A stretch of DNA of 64,000 nt from Catonia carolina (GCA_035578175.1 JAQMRL010000003.1:100051969-100115968), one strand, 5' to 3'. Positions 1-11,659 are shown, counted from the first letter of the stretch. Notes: generated by a model not told the origin, from the sequence alone. Made by a program: numbers and translations.

Positions 1-3000
1 GCTAATACCAGACTTTTTGCCCATCTATCTTGTAAACACATATTATAAGTATTTGTATAATTTATCATAAAATAAATTTATTGTGAAATTAAGTTATAAA
101 GTTATTTCAAGTTAATTAATCGATTATAGAGAATTAGATCTATCTAGATTAAGTCTCGCACGTTTTAATTAACTTTGATCATTAGGTAGTACAACCTTCT
201 GTATAGTAAACCAACCTGGAAACAATTTCTACACTACAATAATACAGCAATTATTACCCATTGTTTATTGGTTGCCTAATAATTAATACAGAATGGGGTA
301 ATATTATAAATTCATTAATGTACCAATCTTCATAACCGTCACTACGTCAAATTCTAAACATTAAGTCAATACAAGTGTTAAATAACGTAGGTGATAAACT
401 ATACCCTTGTCTTACATTTCTAAGCATTTTTTCCCTCATTAATTACTAATATTTTAAGAAGCATTAAGTCATATTAAAAATCATGATATGCAACTTTGGT
501 GTGAGGATACCGCAGAATAAATATTTTTAACAAATATATTAAAATTTATTTAATAGATTTTCATGGAGAATAACCAATGAATTAATTTCATGGTTCTTAT
601 TAACCTTGTCAATGAAATTTCTTAGTTGTTTTATGAGAATACTGAAGCAGTTTCTTCTGTTCCATGAAGTAAATTACTTTCAAATTTCTTTACAAAAAAA
701 TAATGACTTTTTACGTACAAAATTTTTTTTTTATGATGTGTCAAATATAGATTTAAGTGATATTTAAGAAAAACTACCAGACTTGCAACAGAACCATTAC
801 GTGGATAGCAATAATTAACCCAATACATCGACTTTTACTTTAAATTGGTTTGTGTAGAAAGGGGATGGAAATGGTCTTTTTGGTACTTTAACAATACGGC
901 TGTTAAGAGCATATTGAATTGCCCCACCTTTTTTACTTTCTTTCTCAATAGACTCCTGCTCTGAACAAGTTTAGGAGCCTGCCTGCCAAGTTTTCCTGCG
1001 GTAGAAGAACAAACTCTTTTAATCGTACTACATACTTTATAGTTTATTGTATTTTTTTAATTCAATTAGGTATTATGATATTAAATAAACTAATGAAGTA
1101 TTATTAGGTTTAAGTAGTTGAAATATTAAATTTTCAATTAGGTGTTTTGTTTAATTGTTGGCGAAGTGAAATGTAAATTTATTTTTAAGGTAAAGTGTTA
1201 ATCGGAGGTACGTCGAATATGTTGGAATGATGAAGAATAAAATTATGTCTTAGGAAAAACAAACTAAAGCTTATTTTTTAAAGATTTTTAGATAGAATTA
1301 ACGAGAAGATATCAAGTTATGAGATTGAACCATATCTTGAATTAAGGCTAGTTTAAATTTATGAAATAAAAAAGGAGAATGTAAATTCTAAACCATGAAG
1401 TAAATTCTGGTTTTATCATATTATTTATTTATTAATTTAATTATTATTTATTGATAAAGTTGCAAAGACATAACGTTTAATACTTTTAAAAAAAAATCAG
1501 GGAAACTGAGAAATGAAGTGTGATTTATTCATGCAACATCTTTTATACTCACATTCCATTGGATCAGAATATTTTAATGTAAATATAAGAAGGAGAAGAA
1601 ATAAGATGGAGAAAGTGGATTTGGAGTGAAAGAAGATGAAATAAAATTTAAAGAAAATAACAGAAAAGCTATCATTAGCTTACGTTTTGGATGTATTCCT
1701 CGAAAAATGAATGAAAGCTAAAGGAGAAAACAAAAGAAAGAAGAAAAAAGAGGCAAAATAAGAAAAATATAAAATAAAATTCAGTAGGAAAATGAAAAGA
1801 TACAGTTCTAGTATTTTACTGTCTTAAGGCATATTTAAACGTGTCAATATTTAACAGAATATTAAAATATAAGAGATATTATTAACATTGCAAATACTAA
1901 TTTAAAAAAAGTTTCATTTCCAACAAGTATAGCCTATTTATATAGAAGATTTCATCAAAGGAATAAAATCTGAAGAAGAAATACGCTTACTAAATTTAGT
2001 ATTAAGATAAATATTTAAGAATATTTAAGTGTAATGTTTGGAATTTACTTATTAAAGATACAGAGAAGTTCTAGAAAAAAGTTGTTATTGAAATTTACAT
2101 TTATGGTGATAAATGTAAAAATATAATGATAAACCTTGCCAGAACAACTGCAAGACTTTGACACCACTTAAACTTTACACAAGACTTGAAAAAATAACGT
2201 ATTAATAGACAAACGAAACAAATATCTTACATGTTACATTTTTACACTTCGTCATCAAAATGATTTACATATTTATATTTCAACAACATAAAAATTCTAC
2301 ACACAGGAATAACGTTTTATATTTATCGGATTACCACTAGAAAGATGCCGAAATTGGAGAACATGACTCTCAGCAAAAACAAAAACAGCTAGACTTACCA
2401 TTTTTAAATTCTTTTTACTACCTACTCAGACCAAAATTAAAATTATCACTTCAGGATTATTATATTCTAATACTAATAATAATTTTGATTCGCCCAATGA
2501 TGTTTGCAAACCCAATTTTAACGTAACCTCTTCCGAAGCTAAGCAATAAGCCATGCTTATAGCTAGCTTCGCAATCAGGCAGTGCGGATGCAGTTGCGTT
2601 TAATTGGTATTGTATACTTGGTTAGCTAGTTATTATTATTTTTGTAACTACTTTCATTATTGTATACTTAATCAGCTATTTATTAGAAGCTATTTTTAGA
2701 AGTCCTAAAATAGCATAATTCAAAGCATTATTATGTTAATGACAACTACACATTTACTAAAGACATTAAATCACTGAACTCAAAATACTAAAAAAACCAA
2801 CTTCAAAATACTAAATAATTAAAAATCACTAAATTTTTATAATTTTGTGTTAATGAAAAAGACACCAGTCAAAAGCACTGAGAGCAATAACAAACGCACC
2901 TTTTTACGTAACCAATCATACCCTTCACAAATACCTGAAAATACCAACGGTTCGAGACATTGTAAACGCAACAGACGACTGACCACCATAAAAAAAACAT

Positions 3001-4306
3001 TTCAATTTAACTTGTCATACCTGTGTCATTTCATCAAAACAAAAATTCATTTCATATAAAGAATAAAATCATCCATCATAGTTTTCAAATCATTATCACT
3101 GAAAAATATTGGCACCACATTGGTTGTAAAATTTCATGCCGAAGTCGGTCACTGAATTGATTCTCATTCACGTCAGTTACCGTCAATCCTCATTCATTCC
3201 ATCTCATTTACTAGTTGTGCTTTAAAAAATTGTACAGTTATAAATAAAAATAAAGTTAAAGCCAAAAAATTAAAACCAACATTTAAAGAAAATTAAAATA
3301 ACAATGTTTCAGGTATTTACAATTTAATTTAATATTTTAAACTTAAATGAAACTTTCTCTCCTGTAATTTATTTTAAAAGCATAGATTCAGGAGTTGTAA
3401 TGAAATTTCAGTAATTGAAATTCGAAACGGAATTAGAGGATACACTAATTCAATACAGTTCCTTTAATTATTCAAAGGTTCCATATGTGTTCTTGTAAGA
3501 TATTATAAAGGCAGTAAAGCATGTTTTACCAAAAATACGTTCAATAAAACGAAAATATACATTTTTTTAGATTTATGGTAGACTTTAATACCAACTTTTG
3601 GGTTATTAATAACGACAACAAACATAATTATGACAAAATAAAAAACGTATAATTATGGAAATTAAATTGTTATAAAATAACAAACGTTAAGGAAGTAATT
3701 ATGGAATAACCAATTTTAATTTTGAGTAAATAAATATTATAACAATTAAAACGTTAAAGTGTAGTTTTGTAAAAGTCTTAAATTATCGTGATTAAGGAAT
3801 TCATACGAATGCAAAAATTCAACACAAAAAAATATTTTTCAATTTCTAGGTTTGTTGTAAAAAAATTTAATATTTATTTACTTGAAATTTGAATTTGTTC
3901 ATTCGATTAAAAAATTGAAATATATATTTATTTTAATACGTGTAACTAACTATAAAAACTTTCCCAACATCCATTTGGTCAAACAGCAAAAAATTCAGCA
4001 AGCAAAATTCAATTTCTTTCATATTTTAATGGTATTTTTACAGTCTGTTTAATTTTTAAGTTTTTAGAAAATTTCAAACTTAAAAATATGTAAAACATTG
4101 CCTTGAATTATCATCGCTTCAACAACCACATCAGTTTCTCTAGTAGAGCATCGGTGTGCCAGGCTTCTCCCTAGTGTGTCGTTGTTGCATTCTTTTATAA
4201 AAAAAACTAGATTTACAATATAAAAACCATATATTACGCGATTATCTAAAGATTTTTAAGTTCAAAAACTGAATATATGAAAAATCTTTTACAAAAACTT
4301 TTGGAA
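1..4306. other. AT-rich DNA without recognisable gene
   Basis: I see no coding region or known repeat here. All open frames are short (70 aa or less) and low-complexity in composition. A purine-rich stretch of GA-type sequence lies at about 1590-1780. A slightly less AT-rich patch at about 940-1020 has no recognisable product on either strand. Confidence 0.5.
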
Positions 4307-4310
4307 TTAA

Positions 4311-5261
4311 GAAGCCTGGTGGAAGAAGGGCGTATGGTTCCATACACCCTTTCTCAGTAAATCGTTTTAAATTGACCGCCATACTTTAAAGTACATATCC
4401 TAAATATTTCAGTATCATATTCCTCCAACAGAGTGTGCTGCTGGACTATAAGTAAACGTATATTAAGTTGAAGTTTACACCTCTAGGAACTTTTCTTTGT
4501 TCTAAAACTTACGCAGAACAGTTTACTCAGTTCAAATGTTGGGCAAAAAATTCACTGTTGGGGAATTAAAATACACTGTAAATAGCTTACAAGCAGTTCC
4601 ATTTATCGGAATTAATAAAAAAAGGAAAAGACATTCGTGACTTATTTCAGTTTATCAAACTTGAAAGCACAGAAAGGTTTGAAGAAATTTTTCTTGCGAA
4701 CAAATCTTAAACAATTCACATGAAAATTAAGATTGGCACAGCAGTGAACAAGATAATGATTTTTAGCATTGAAATAAGTATCGATTATACTTTATAAGAC
4801 TTACTATTTTTTACATCTTGGTATCATATTTTTGTTTTAACTTCATTAAATTACATAAACATGTTTTATCGTGTGACTTTTGTTCACACTGTTAATATAT
4901 TTTTTAAATTATATGCACGTTCTTTTCAATAAACTTAATAATCAGTAATAAAGTTATTGTTGTCATTTACAACCACTGTAGTATCCTCAGTTTGATCCGC
5001 TGAATGTAGTTTTCAGCTTAATATTGATTTACGGAAGAAGGGCTTATAGATCATTTTATTATTTTGCAAATCATTTCTTTTAAAATAAATTATGTGGTTA
5101 AAAACTTCATTCATCAACAAAATAATGATCGAACACTCATAAAAAAGCAAACACTGTGTTTTAAAAAGAGTTAAATATTTAATAAGAACACATTTGAATC
5201 TTTAAACTTAATTTTCTAAAAATAGTGTTTTGGCATATACGCCCTTCTTCCACCAATCTCC
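4311..5261. mobile_element. TTAA-flanked inverted-terminal-repeat element (951 bp, non-autonomous)
   Basis: The left end (GAAGCCTGGTGGAAGAAGGG) and the reverse complement of the right end (GGAGATTGGTGGAAGAAGGG) match in about 22 of 25 positions, forming terminal inverted repeats. Each end is bounded exactly by TTAA (4307-4310 and 5262-5265), which looks like a target-site duplication. TTAA duplications are typical of piggyBac-type transposons, but the ends do not look like classical piggyBac termini, so the superfamily is inferred only. No transposase frame is visible inside, so it is probably a non-autonomous derivative. Confidence 0.7.
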
Positions 5262-5639
5262 TTAATTTTGATTTATTATTTCATATTTTTAATTAAATGA
5301 ATTTGTAGTATGCATTCTTTTATATTTTAGATAAACAATTTTATTGTAAGAATGAAACCTAAAACAATATAATGATTTAAGAGAATCTATTTTCTCTACA
5401 AGAGAATAATTTGTACATAACTAGTTTTCGCGGTATACGTTCTCTTATTTACCTTACAAATGATACAATGAATTTTTATATGTTTGATAAATCAATAAAT
5501 ATGATATATAGACTATAAAAATGTAAATATTTAAATTATTACTATAACAAATTCATCAAGTAAGTAAATATATTTTGTAATCACTTTAATGTGAAAATAT
5601 ACATACTCTGTTTGACATAAGGGATATCCAATTATCCTT

Positions 5640-5872
5640 TCTGGCAAAATTGATAAGAGCTTAATTGCTATATGTAGATTATGGTTTGATCCCCGGATTT
5701 CTCTGGAGAGGCAAGTGCAGAGTTCTATAGTTCTACATCCTTGCTTTGTATGTTAGCTTTGTACATGTGGGTTGTATCGCTAGGTACTATCCTGTAAGCA
5801 TCGTTAATGAATCGTGTAGTGACCGTCGGCCAAGATTATTTAACCCACCACCAACCCCTTTCTCAACCTTTA
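5640..5872 (+). repeat. Degraded SINE-like sequence
   Basis: The segment contains a box-B-like phrase (GGTTTGATCCCCGG at about 5691) preceded by a weak tRNA-like head. A less AT-rich body follows, ending in an ACCCACCACCAACCCC-like stretch. It stands out in composition from its flanks. No poly(A) tail or clear duplication can be seen. It could be an old tRNA-derived SINE or another retroposon fragment. Confidence 0.35.
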
Positions 5873-6159
5873 TTTTCCCTAATGAAATTTAATTATGGTA
5901 CAGTAATAAATTGATTATTACTGTTATAATTATATATAATTTTATTAATTACATTTAATGACTACTAAAACGAACAGGTCAATAAGGAGGAATAAACAAA
6001 TAACAACAACTCTAATAAAAATTGTGGGAAGCAGGTTTAACGCAAAAAGAGAAAGAGATAAAAGTGAAACAAAGAATTATATCATGTAGTCAATAAAACA
6101 ATTAATAGATGAACTATTTTTTTTGGACACATTTGAAATCTATATTCTTATTCTTTCTC

Positions 6160-6400
6160 CATTACGGATTAGGCACATTGCCTGTTCCATCTTCTATCCA
6201 TCTTCTTCGTGGTCTCAACGACTGTACTCCTTGCGGACGGTATTGTAAGGCCAGTTACTGATATCGATCCTCTGGCATATGCGGCTTACATGTTGTAACC
6301 ACCTCTCCCTATATCGTTCAATCCCTTGCTTCACAGATTCCATTCTACCCTAATCTTCCCGGATTGTCTCACTTGATGCGATCCCTAAGTGTAAATCAGA
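6160..6400 (-). pseudogene. LINE reverse-transcriptase ORF, C-terminal fragment
   Basis: Read on the minus strand, one frame gives a C-terminal tail with MPEDRY, LALQYRPQGV, LRPRRRWIED and NVPNP followed by a stop. This is the layout usual at the C-terminus of insect LINE ORF2 proteins, where a short basic RPKKRW-type motif precedes the end. Several stops lie upstream in the same frame, so the copy is dead and strongly 5'-truncated. Clade unknown. Confidence 0.55.
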
Positions 6401-6440
6401 CTAAATAAATCAATATTTGAAATTTGTAATGAACAAAACC

Positions 6441-7337
6441 TAACATGACTTTCTCTTACCAATGCAAATAATGAAAATATAATCCAACATTAGTAATAAA
6501 ATATTAGAAATAAACAAAAAACTAACCTCAATAAACATAACCTAATTTTAATCGTGAGTGAAAGACACAATATGAAATTTAACCCCAGTTTGGCTTAAAA
6601 TACGGAAAATCACTCTTTCACGCTAACTATGCTCTGTAGAGAAAAATGCTTGAAACAAACGTTGTAGATCTTTTAATTCCTATAAATTTGATTATAAACA
6701 CTTTTGTTGTAAGGCTGAAATCTTTAAAATAAATCGATTTTTTTTTTTACATATTTTCGCGAAAAACCAGAAAGTCGCTAATTACCGCAAACTAAGCGTT
6801 ATACAAAATAATGTTGGAAATTACAGTTGTAGAATTTTAAATTGTTTACAACTTTTATTATACACTTTTGTGCTAAAATGAAAGCTGCAATCTTAAAAAA
6901 CAATTTTTTTACGAAAAAACAGCCTCACCAAGTATTTCAGCAGACATGGCGCCTACACTCTTGTAGAGCATAAAAAATGTAGTGAATTAGGCGATTTTAA
7001 AAAAAAATCGTAGAAGCCGTTTTTGAGAAAATTGCAAAAAGGTGAAAAATGATACAAATAAACTACTACTTCCGGTTGACAGATTTTGTTGAAAATGTTC
7101 GTGTCGGGTCCTCTAGTGGTACCTAACTTAAGTTTCAAGTTTTACCTTCGTACGATGTTCTTGAGGTTTTCTGTCACGCACTTACCCACCCAGACCAATC
7201 TTTAAAAACATGTTTTTTTGGGTTCAGGGGGTCTAAAAACGTGTAGATCCGGTGAAAACTCGACTTCGAAAAATTTACATGAAAACCGCTGCCTACCTTC
7301 CTTCTCATGTATTCATATAAGCTAGAGAAAGTAAAAA
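6441..7337 (+). repeat. Family A repeat, single arm
   Basis: This is a full-length arm of the commonest repeat in the window, about 0.9 kb. It begins near CTTTCTCTTRCCAATGCAAA and ends near AGAGAAAGTAAAAAT. Its order of blocks (a histone-free AT-rich 5' part, a GGCGCCTACxCT block, ACTACTACTTCCGG, GTGTCGGGTCC, CATGTTTTTTTGGGTTCAGG) recurs in the same order at 26.7, 31.7, 37.1 and 47.0 kb. It has no coding capacity. Unlike other copies, this one lacks a CA microsatellite at the usual internal position. Confidence 0.75.
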
Positions 7338-7669
7338 TACTATTTGGAAAGCAGGACTACTCTAACAAGTCATTGTTTACAAAGAGAGTTTTCATTTCAA
7401 AAACCTCAATATACACAAAAAATTTAGCAAAAATATCTGAAGCTGCAAAAAGTGGGAAAAGAGAAAATTGCTTAATATAAAACCTAATTTCAGCAAAAAA
7501 CCATCTAAAAAGTAATAATATAAATAACAATTTTGTACTAGTTTTTGAGTAATCCTTGTGATAAAATTCTTAGACAAAAAAATTAAACGGACAATTTCTC
7601 ATAATGACAACAAACACAATATTGATTATTAAAAAAAAATATTTTAGTGCAGAAATATTATAAATAGGC
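7338..7669. other. Unassigned AT-rich gap
   Basis: Nothing recognisable. The segment starts where the family A arm ends and stops at the tRNA-like head of the next SINE. Open frames are under 62 aa and AT-driven. Confidence 0.45.
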
Positions 7670-7825
7670 TTTCTCTGTAGTGTAGTGGTAGCGTGCTAAC
7701 CTACAACGGAAAGGTCTTGGATTCGATTCCCGGGTAGGGTCTGAAAATTTAACAAGTCAAAGTCACAGTCACAGTTACATAATTCACTATAGTCGTTGAT
7801 AACTAAGCTGTTGATACAACAACCC
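7668..7825 (+). repeat. tRNA-derived SINE (family C)
   Basis: The head resembles a tRNA gene: a box-A-like segment TAGTGTAGTGGTAGCGTGC and a box-B-like GATTCGATTCCCGGG about 40 nt apart, followed by GGTCTGAAAATTT. The tail segment CTATAGTCGTTGATAAC matches the tails of the copies at 34.1 and 50.4 kb. It is a retroposon rather than a working tRNA, because the head is followed by a conserved non-tRNA body and the same unit recurs in this window. Confidence 0.75.
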
Positions 7826-8101
7826 TTTTACTACCATCGGGATATATACGTGTTCCAACAGGCCTCAAAATCGATCGGTGGGACTTAGGTCTTTACGTTA
7901 TGAACGTGATTATGTCCCAGTGATACTATAACTTCTTTTCTATTGCTATACTGGTTTATGTTTTCAAAAAGTTCTCACAGATCGCAGCGCTTCGAAGTAA
8001 TCTACTGCTCAACCTCCAATTGCCGGTTGTTTCCCACCAATTTTCTTCTGTACTAAATGAGCTGAGTTGCGTAGCTTTAATTTTTGTGTGTTTTCCTATT
8101 A
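7826..8101. other. Unassigned spacer
   Basis: No gene or known repeat is seen between the SINE and the palindromic MITE. Confidence 0.4.
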
Positions 8102-8103
8102 TA

Positions 8104-8364
8104 CAATCTGTAAGTAATTGTGTGCTAAAGGATTTTCATAAATATTTCATAAGGGGGCTGTGGGGGGACCCTGGCATATATTTTCCCACTAGTATTTTAT
8201 AGTGGGACTATATGTATGGTGGACATAGTGTCCCACTATTATATACCACTGAGACATGAAGTCCCACTATAAAATACCAGTGGGACAATATACCCCAGGG
8301 TCTCCCTACAGCCCCCCTTACAAAATATTTATGAAAATTCTTTTGCACACTATTATTTACAGAA
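8104..8364. mobile_element. Palindromic TA-flanked MITE (261 bp)
   Basis: The whole unit folds on itself around position 8234. The left arm (CTGTAAGTAATTGTGTGC, then a TAAGGGGGCTGT block, then TTCCCACTAGTATTTTATAG) is mirrored on the right with few mismatches. TA dinucleotides lie at both borders (8102-8103 and 8365-8366), as expected for a Tc1/mariner-type MITE. AGTGGGAC/GTCCCACT occurs repeatedly near the centre. The 60-aa open frame across it is accidental. Confidence 0.8.
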
Positions 8365-8482
8365 TATACAGAGTGATTATAAATGAAATGACAGATTCGA
8401 TAGCTTATATATAATTTATTTTTGACAAGTTAAGGTTTACATGATTGTATAGACAAATTCATTAAGTTTCTATTGAAAATAT

Positions 8483-9543
8483 TTACAGATGTTCAATGTG
8501 TGCACCATTTGTAACACGACAGATATCAACACGGTAGTCGAATTCTTCCCACACACGATTCAGCATATGACGGTCAACTGTGGCAAGAGCATTTGCGATA
8601 CGTTGTTTTAGATCATCTATATCTACAGGAAGCGGTGGTACAAACACTTTGTCTTTTACATAACCCCATAAGAAAAAGTCGCAGGGCGTTAAGTCTGGAC
8701 TACGTGGTGGCCACGGCGTAAACACGATGTTTTCCTCACTTGCAAGGCCCATCCATCATCTAGGAAGACGTTCATCAAGATTATTTCTGACCTGTAAGTG
8801 CCAGTGAGGCGGAGCTCCATCTTGTACAAAAATGAAGTTATCGCAATCTTCCTGGAGTTAAGGCATTAACCATTCGCTTAACGTTCCAGATAAATTACTC
8901 CGGTTACTGATACTTCGTGAAAGAAGTACGGCCCGTAAACCTTTTCACGAGATAATGCGCAAAAGACGTTTACTTTAGGGGAATCGCGTGTATGCTGTAA
9001 AGTTATTTTTGGGGTTTCTGTGCCCATATTCTAACATTATGTCTATTAAATTTTCCACTAATGTGAAAATTACATTCATCATTGAAAATTAGGCGATTAA
9101 GGAATGCGTCGTCATTTTCAACACAATGTTGCATCTCCAGATAAAATTTTTATGTACGACTTTATCACTGGTATTTAAACTTTGTACTAACTGCAATTTA
9201 TAAGGTGTCATTTTCAAACGTTTCCGCAGAATTTTCCACACAGTCGGTTGAGGAATTTGTAATTCTAAACTTGCTGATCTAGTTGATTTTCCTGGACTTC
9301 GTACATAAACATCACGAACACTATCAATTTGTTCTTCTGTAACAGAAGGTCTTCCAGTACACAGTACTTCCTTTTACACAGACATCCACTGTTTTTAAAA
9401 TGTTTATACCAGTCATAGATTGATTGCCTTGTTGGTGGTGGTTTACTGTATCTTGTTCTGAAATGACGTTGCACAACCGTAACCGAGTTTGTCCTGGCTA
9501 ATTCAAGAACACAATAAGCTTTCTCCACTTGAGTAGTGGCCAT
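8483..9543 (-). pseudogene. Mariner-type transposase, disrupted
   Basis: The start lies at 9541-9543 on the minus strand, and the first about 58 residues form the DNA-binding helix-turn-helix region (FRTRYSKPPPTRQSIYDWYK). The C-terminal part holds SPDLTPCDFFLWGYVKDKV and ends in RVWEEFDYRVDICRVTNGAH plus four residues. The middle is frameshifted; pieces such as VNVFCALSREKVYGPYFF and FVQDGAPPHWH are in different frames. A TGA at about 8756 stands where the family usually has tryptophan. The second and third catalytic aspartates (QDGAPPH and TPCDFF) are about 46 residues apart by my count. This resembles the long-spacing mariner relatives common in insects rather than DD34D mariners. Not functional. 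Confidence 0.85.
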
Positions 9544-9571
9544 TTTGCTAGACTGGTCATTGTAACAACAG

Positions 9572-10627
9572 TGTATCGCACATAATTAGTCATTAATTAT
9601 GTTGCTGATAAATAAATCTATTTTTATATTAACAAAGGAAATAGTTTATTTAAACATCCGTTAAAAGTAAGATTCGTTATAAAAATAAAGAGAACAATCA
9701 ATTAAATATAACCGCTAGCTCATAAATATATATTAATATTCCCGACATAATAGTGATACATTTTTATGTATGTTTGTGTCGGCAAAATATTTGGTAAATG
9801 TTTGTGTGGGGAGAAGTTCGTTACTTGTCTAAATAACCCATTAAAAGTAAAATTAATGTGTCGATGTTTAAGTAAGCAATCACTACACCATAATATTAAT
9901 TTGTATTGTATGTAGTAATTGCTTACAAGTGTCTTGTAATTTTTAACGGAAAATGAGACCTTCGAAACTTAAAAGAAGCGTTCTCATTGGTCCAACGTCA
10001 TACTTAGAGGGGGTTGTACCGAGTTTATATATAGAGGGCAATTGTAATTTTTGAGGAGTTCGTTAATTTAATTTCAATAGTGGAGTTCATTGATTTCAAT
10101 AGAGAGAGTTCATCGTTAATTTTAACAAGTAGATTATGGCTTGAGTTAAAGAGTTCACTAATTTCAATGGATCAGAGTTTGTTAATTTCAATGGATCAGA
10201 GTTCGTCGTTAATCTTAATAGTTTGATAGTTTGGCGTGATGTGAAGCAGTTTTTAAATCATTATTGTTTTATTATTTATTTTAAAGTTAATTAAAGGCGG
10301 TATGTTAATAATTTATATTGTGAGCTGCGGGGAACATCAATGTTACATCAGGTTTTTATAGAATAATCATATAAAGTTTGAATTGTTAATATTTTTCTAT
10401 TTTATCCTTATCATTGTTTATGTAATTAAAATATTTATGTGTCGTAAAATTAATATGTTATTTTTATTTTTATTCTACATTGCATGAATTTTCCATTCCT
10501 TTCAATTATTCGACCGAAGTCACGTCTTTGGAACAGTATTGTTTTCTTAAGTTTTAATTTTGTTTTTAATTGTATGTTACCATACAGATTATATAACGGT
10601 ACAGCAGCCAACAACAAAATGCTAGCA
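9572..10627 (+). mobile_element. Solo LTR (1,056 bp) inserted in the mariner
   Basis: The segment starts TGTATCGCAC and ends TGCTAGCA (TG...CA). It is flanked by a 4-bp direct duplication ACAG (9568-9571 and 10628-10631). Excising it restores a normal-length mariner, which independently supports the borders. A TATA-like TTATATATAG sits at about 10025, so the orientation is probably plus. Downstream of that box the motif AGTTCRTTAATTTCAAT recurs about six times (10056-10215). A 4-bp duplication fits Gypsy- or BEL-type elements. No internal coding region remains. Confidence 0.75.
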
Positions 10628-10859
10628 ACAGTTGTACCAACATAAACTTTAAAAAATTCCCTATAAACCTATATCATTTACTATATTCAAATACACCAGT
10701 TTGATGTTTAAGAAGCTATCGAAAGTGTCTATTTCATTTATAATCACCCTGTATAATAGGAAAACACACTAAAATGGTACCTACACAAAAATATGGGTAG
10801 TGAAAGGAAAAAAATAAATAAAAAAATAAAATTTAATATAAATATTTGATATAGATCCT

Positions 10860-11650
10860 TAACTCACGAGAATGCCTTTTGCGTGTGGATCGATTGTAAG
10901 GAAGGGAAGTGAAAATATGACACTGCTGCCATCCTTAACAGTGAGAAACTACATTTCACTATAGTGCTGTTAATACAAACATTTTTTAAGCTGTGGTTTA
11001 TTCCGAGAAAGTTTTTTTTTTTATAAACCTTATAAGAAATAAATGTGTCCTGTAATATTGCCTATAGCTTAATTACATGAATAGAAATGTTTGATATACT
11101 GTAATTTACCAGCTACCTTATTCTATTGGAATAAAATCTTCTACAAATGAATCGTCTTCTTTACTATCGCTGTCACCGGCGTCTTCACTATCAGTTTCAC
11201 TAGTATCTACTTAACCGTTTCATTTTTTTACCAGGTGTCAACAAAACTGTTAAAGAATACCTTCTTCACGTCTGTAATTTCCTTCTTTATTTTCCTAATG
11301 GTGGAAAAAGAAATCACAGTAGTCATCCGCTCGCTCATGGCTTTTATTAAAAGGCAAGGAAAGGCATTTTTGTTTAGCTCCAACTTCACAACATTTTATT
11401 ACACTGCATATTAAATTTCGTTCAGCACTGTGAATAGTCCGACCACGTTTTCAAGTAACAAACATTTCTGTTTACTGTAACAGTTATATTCGTACAGTTA
11501 ATCTACAAAAGGTTCCGCGGTAAACTGTGTATATTCTGGGTATAGTCTACGTTGTAGTGTTGGTTGTAGTGAAATTAAAGCAGTCGCGCAAGTGCAAAGA
11601 TGTTTTTCTACTTTAAACCTCGTTAAAACCAAAGGCAAACTCGTGACTCA
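10860..11650 (-). pseudogene. DNA transposon fragment with helix-turn-helix transposase N-terminus
   Basis: On the minus strand, 11250-11460 gives a frame-shifted but readable segment with GRTIHSAERNLICSVIKCCE, AKQKCLSLPFNKS, ERADDYCD and RKIKKEITDVKKVFF. The copy at 63.48-63.79 kb gives the same residues with substitutions, so this is a conserved coding region. It looks like the N-terminal DNA-binding part of a transposase. The superfamily is not certain, and the catalytic domain is absent. Nucleotide similarity to the 63-kb copy runs from about 10975 to 11650. Confidence 0.6.
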
Positions 11651-11659
11651 AACTATAAA

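Larger units (their letters stand above)
8369..10751 (-). mobile_element. Mariner-like transposon, interrupted by a solo LTR
   Basis: Terminal inverted repeats of about 40 bp begin CAGAGTGATTATAAATGAAA on the left and, in reverse complement, CAGGGTGATTATAAATGAAA on the right, both followed by a shared GATAGCTT block. TA flanks both ends (8367-8368 and 10752-10753). The total of 2,383 bp is too long for a mariner. Removing the LTR at 9572-10627 and one 4-bp duplication leaves about 1,323 bp, the usual size. The transposase lies on the minus strand and is broken, so the element is inactive. Confidence 0.88.
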
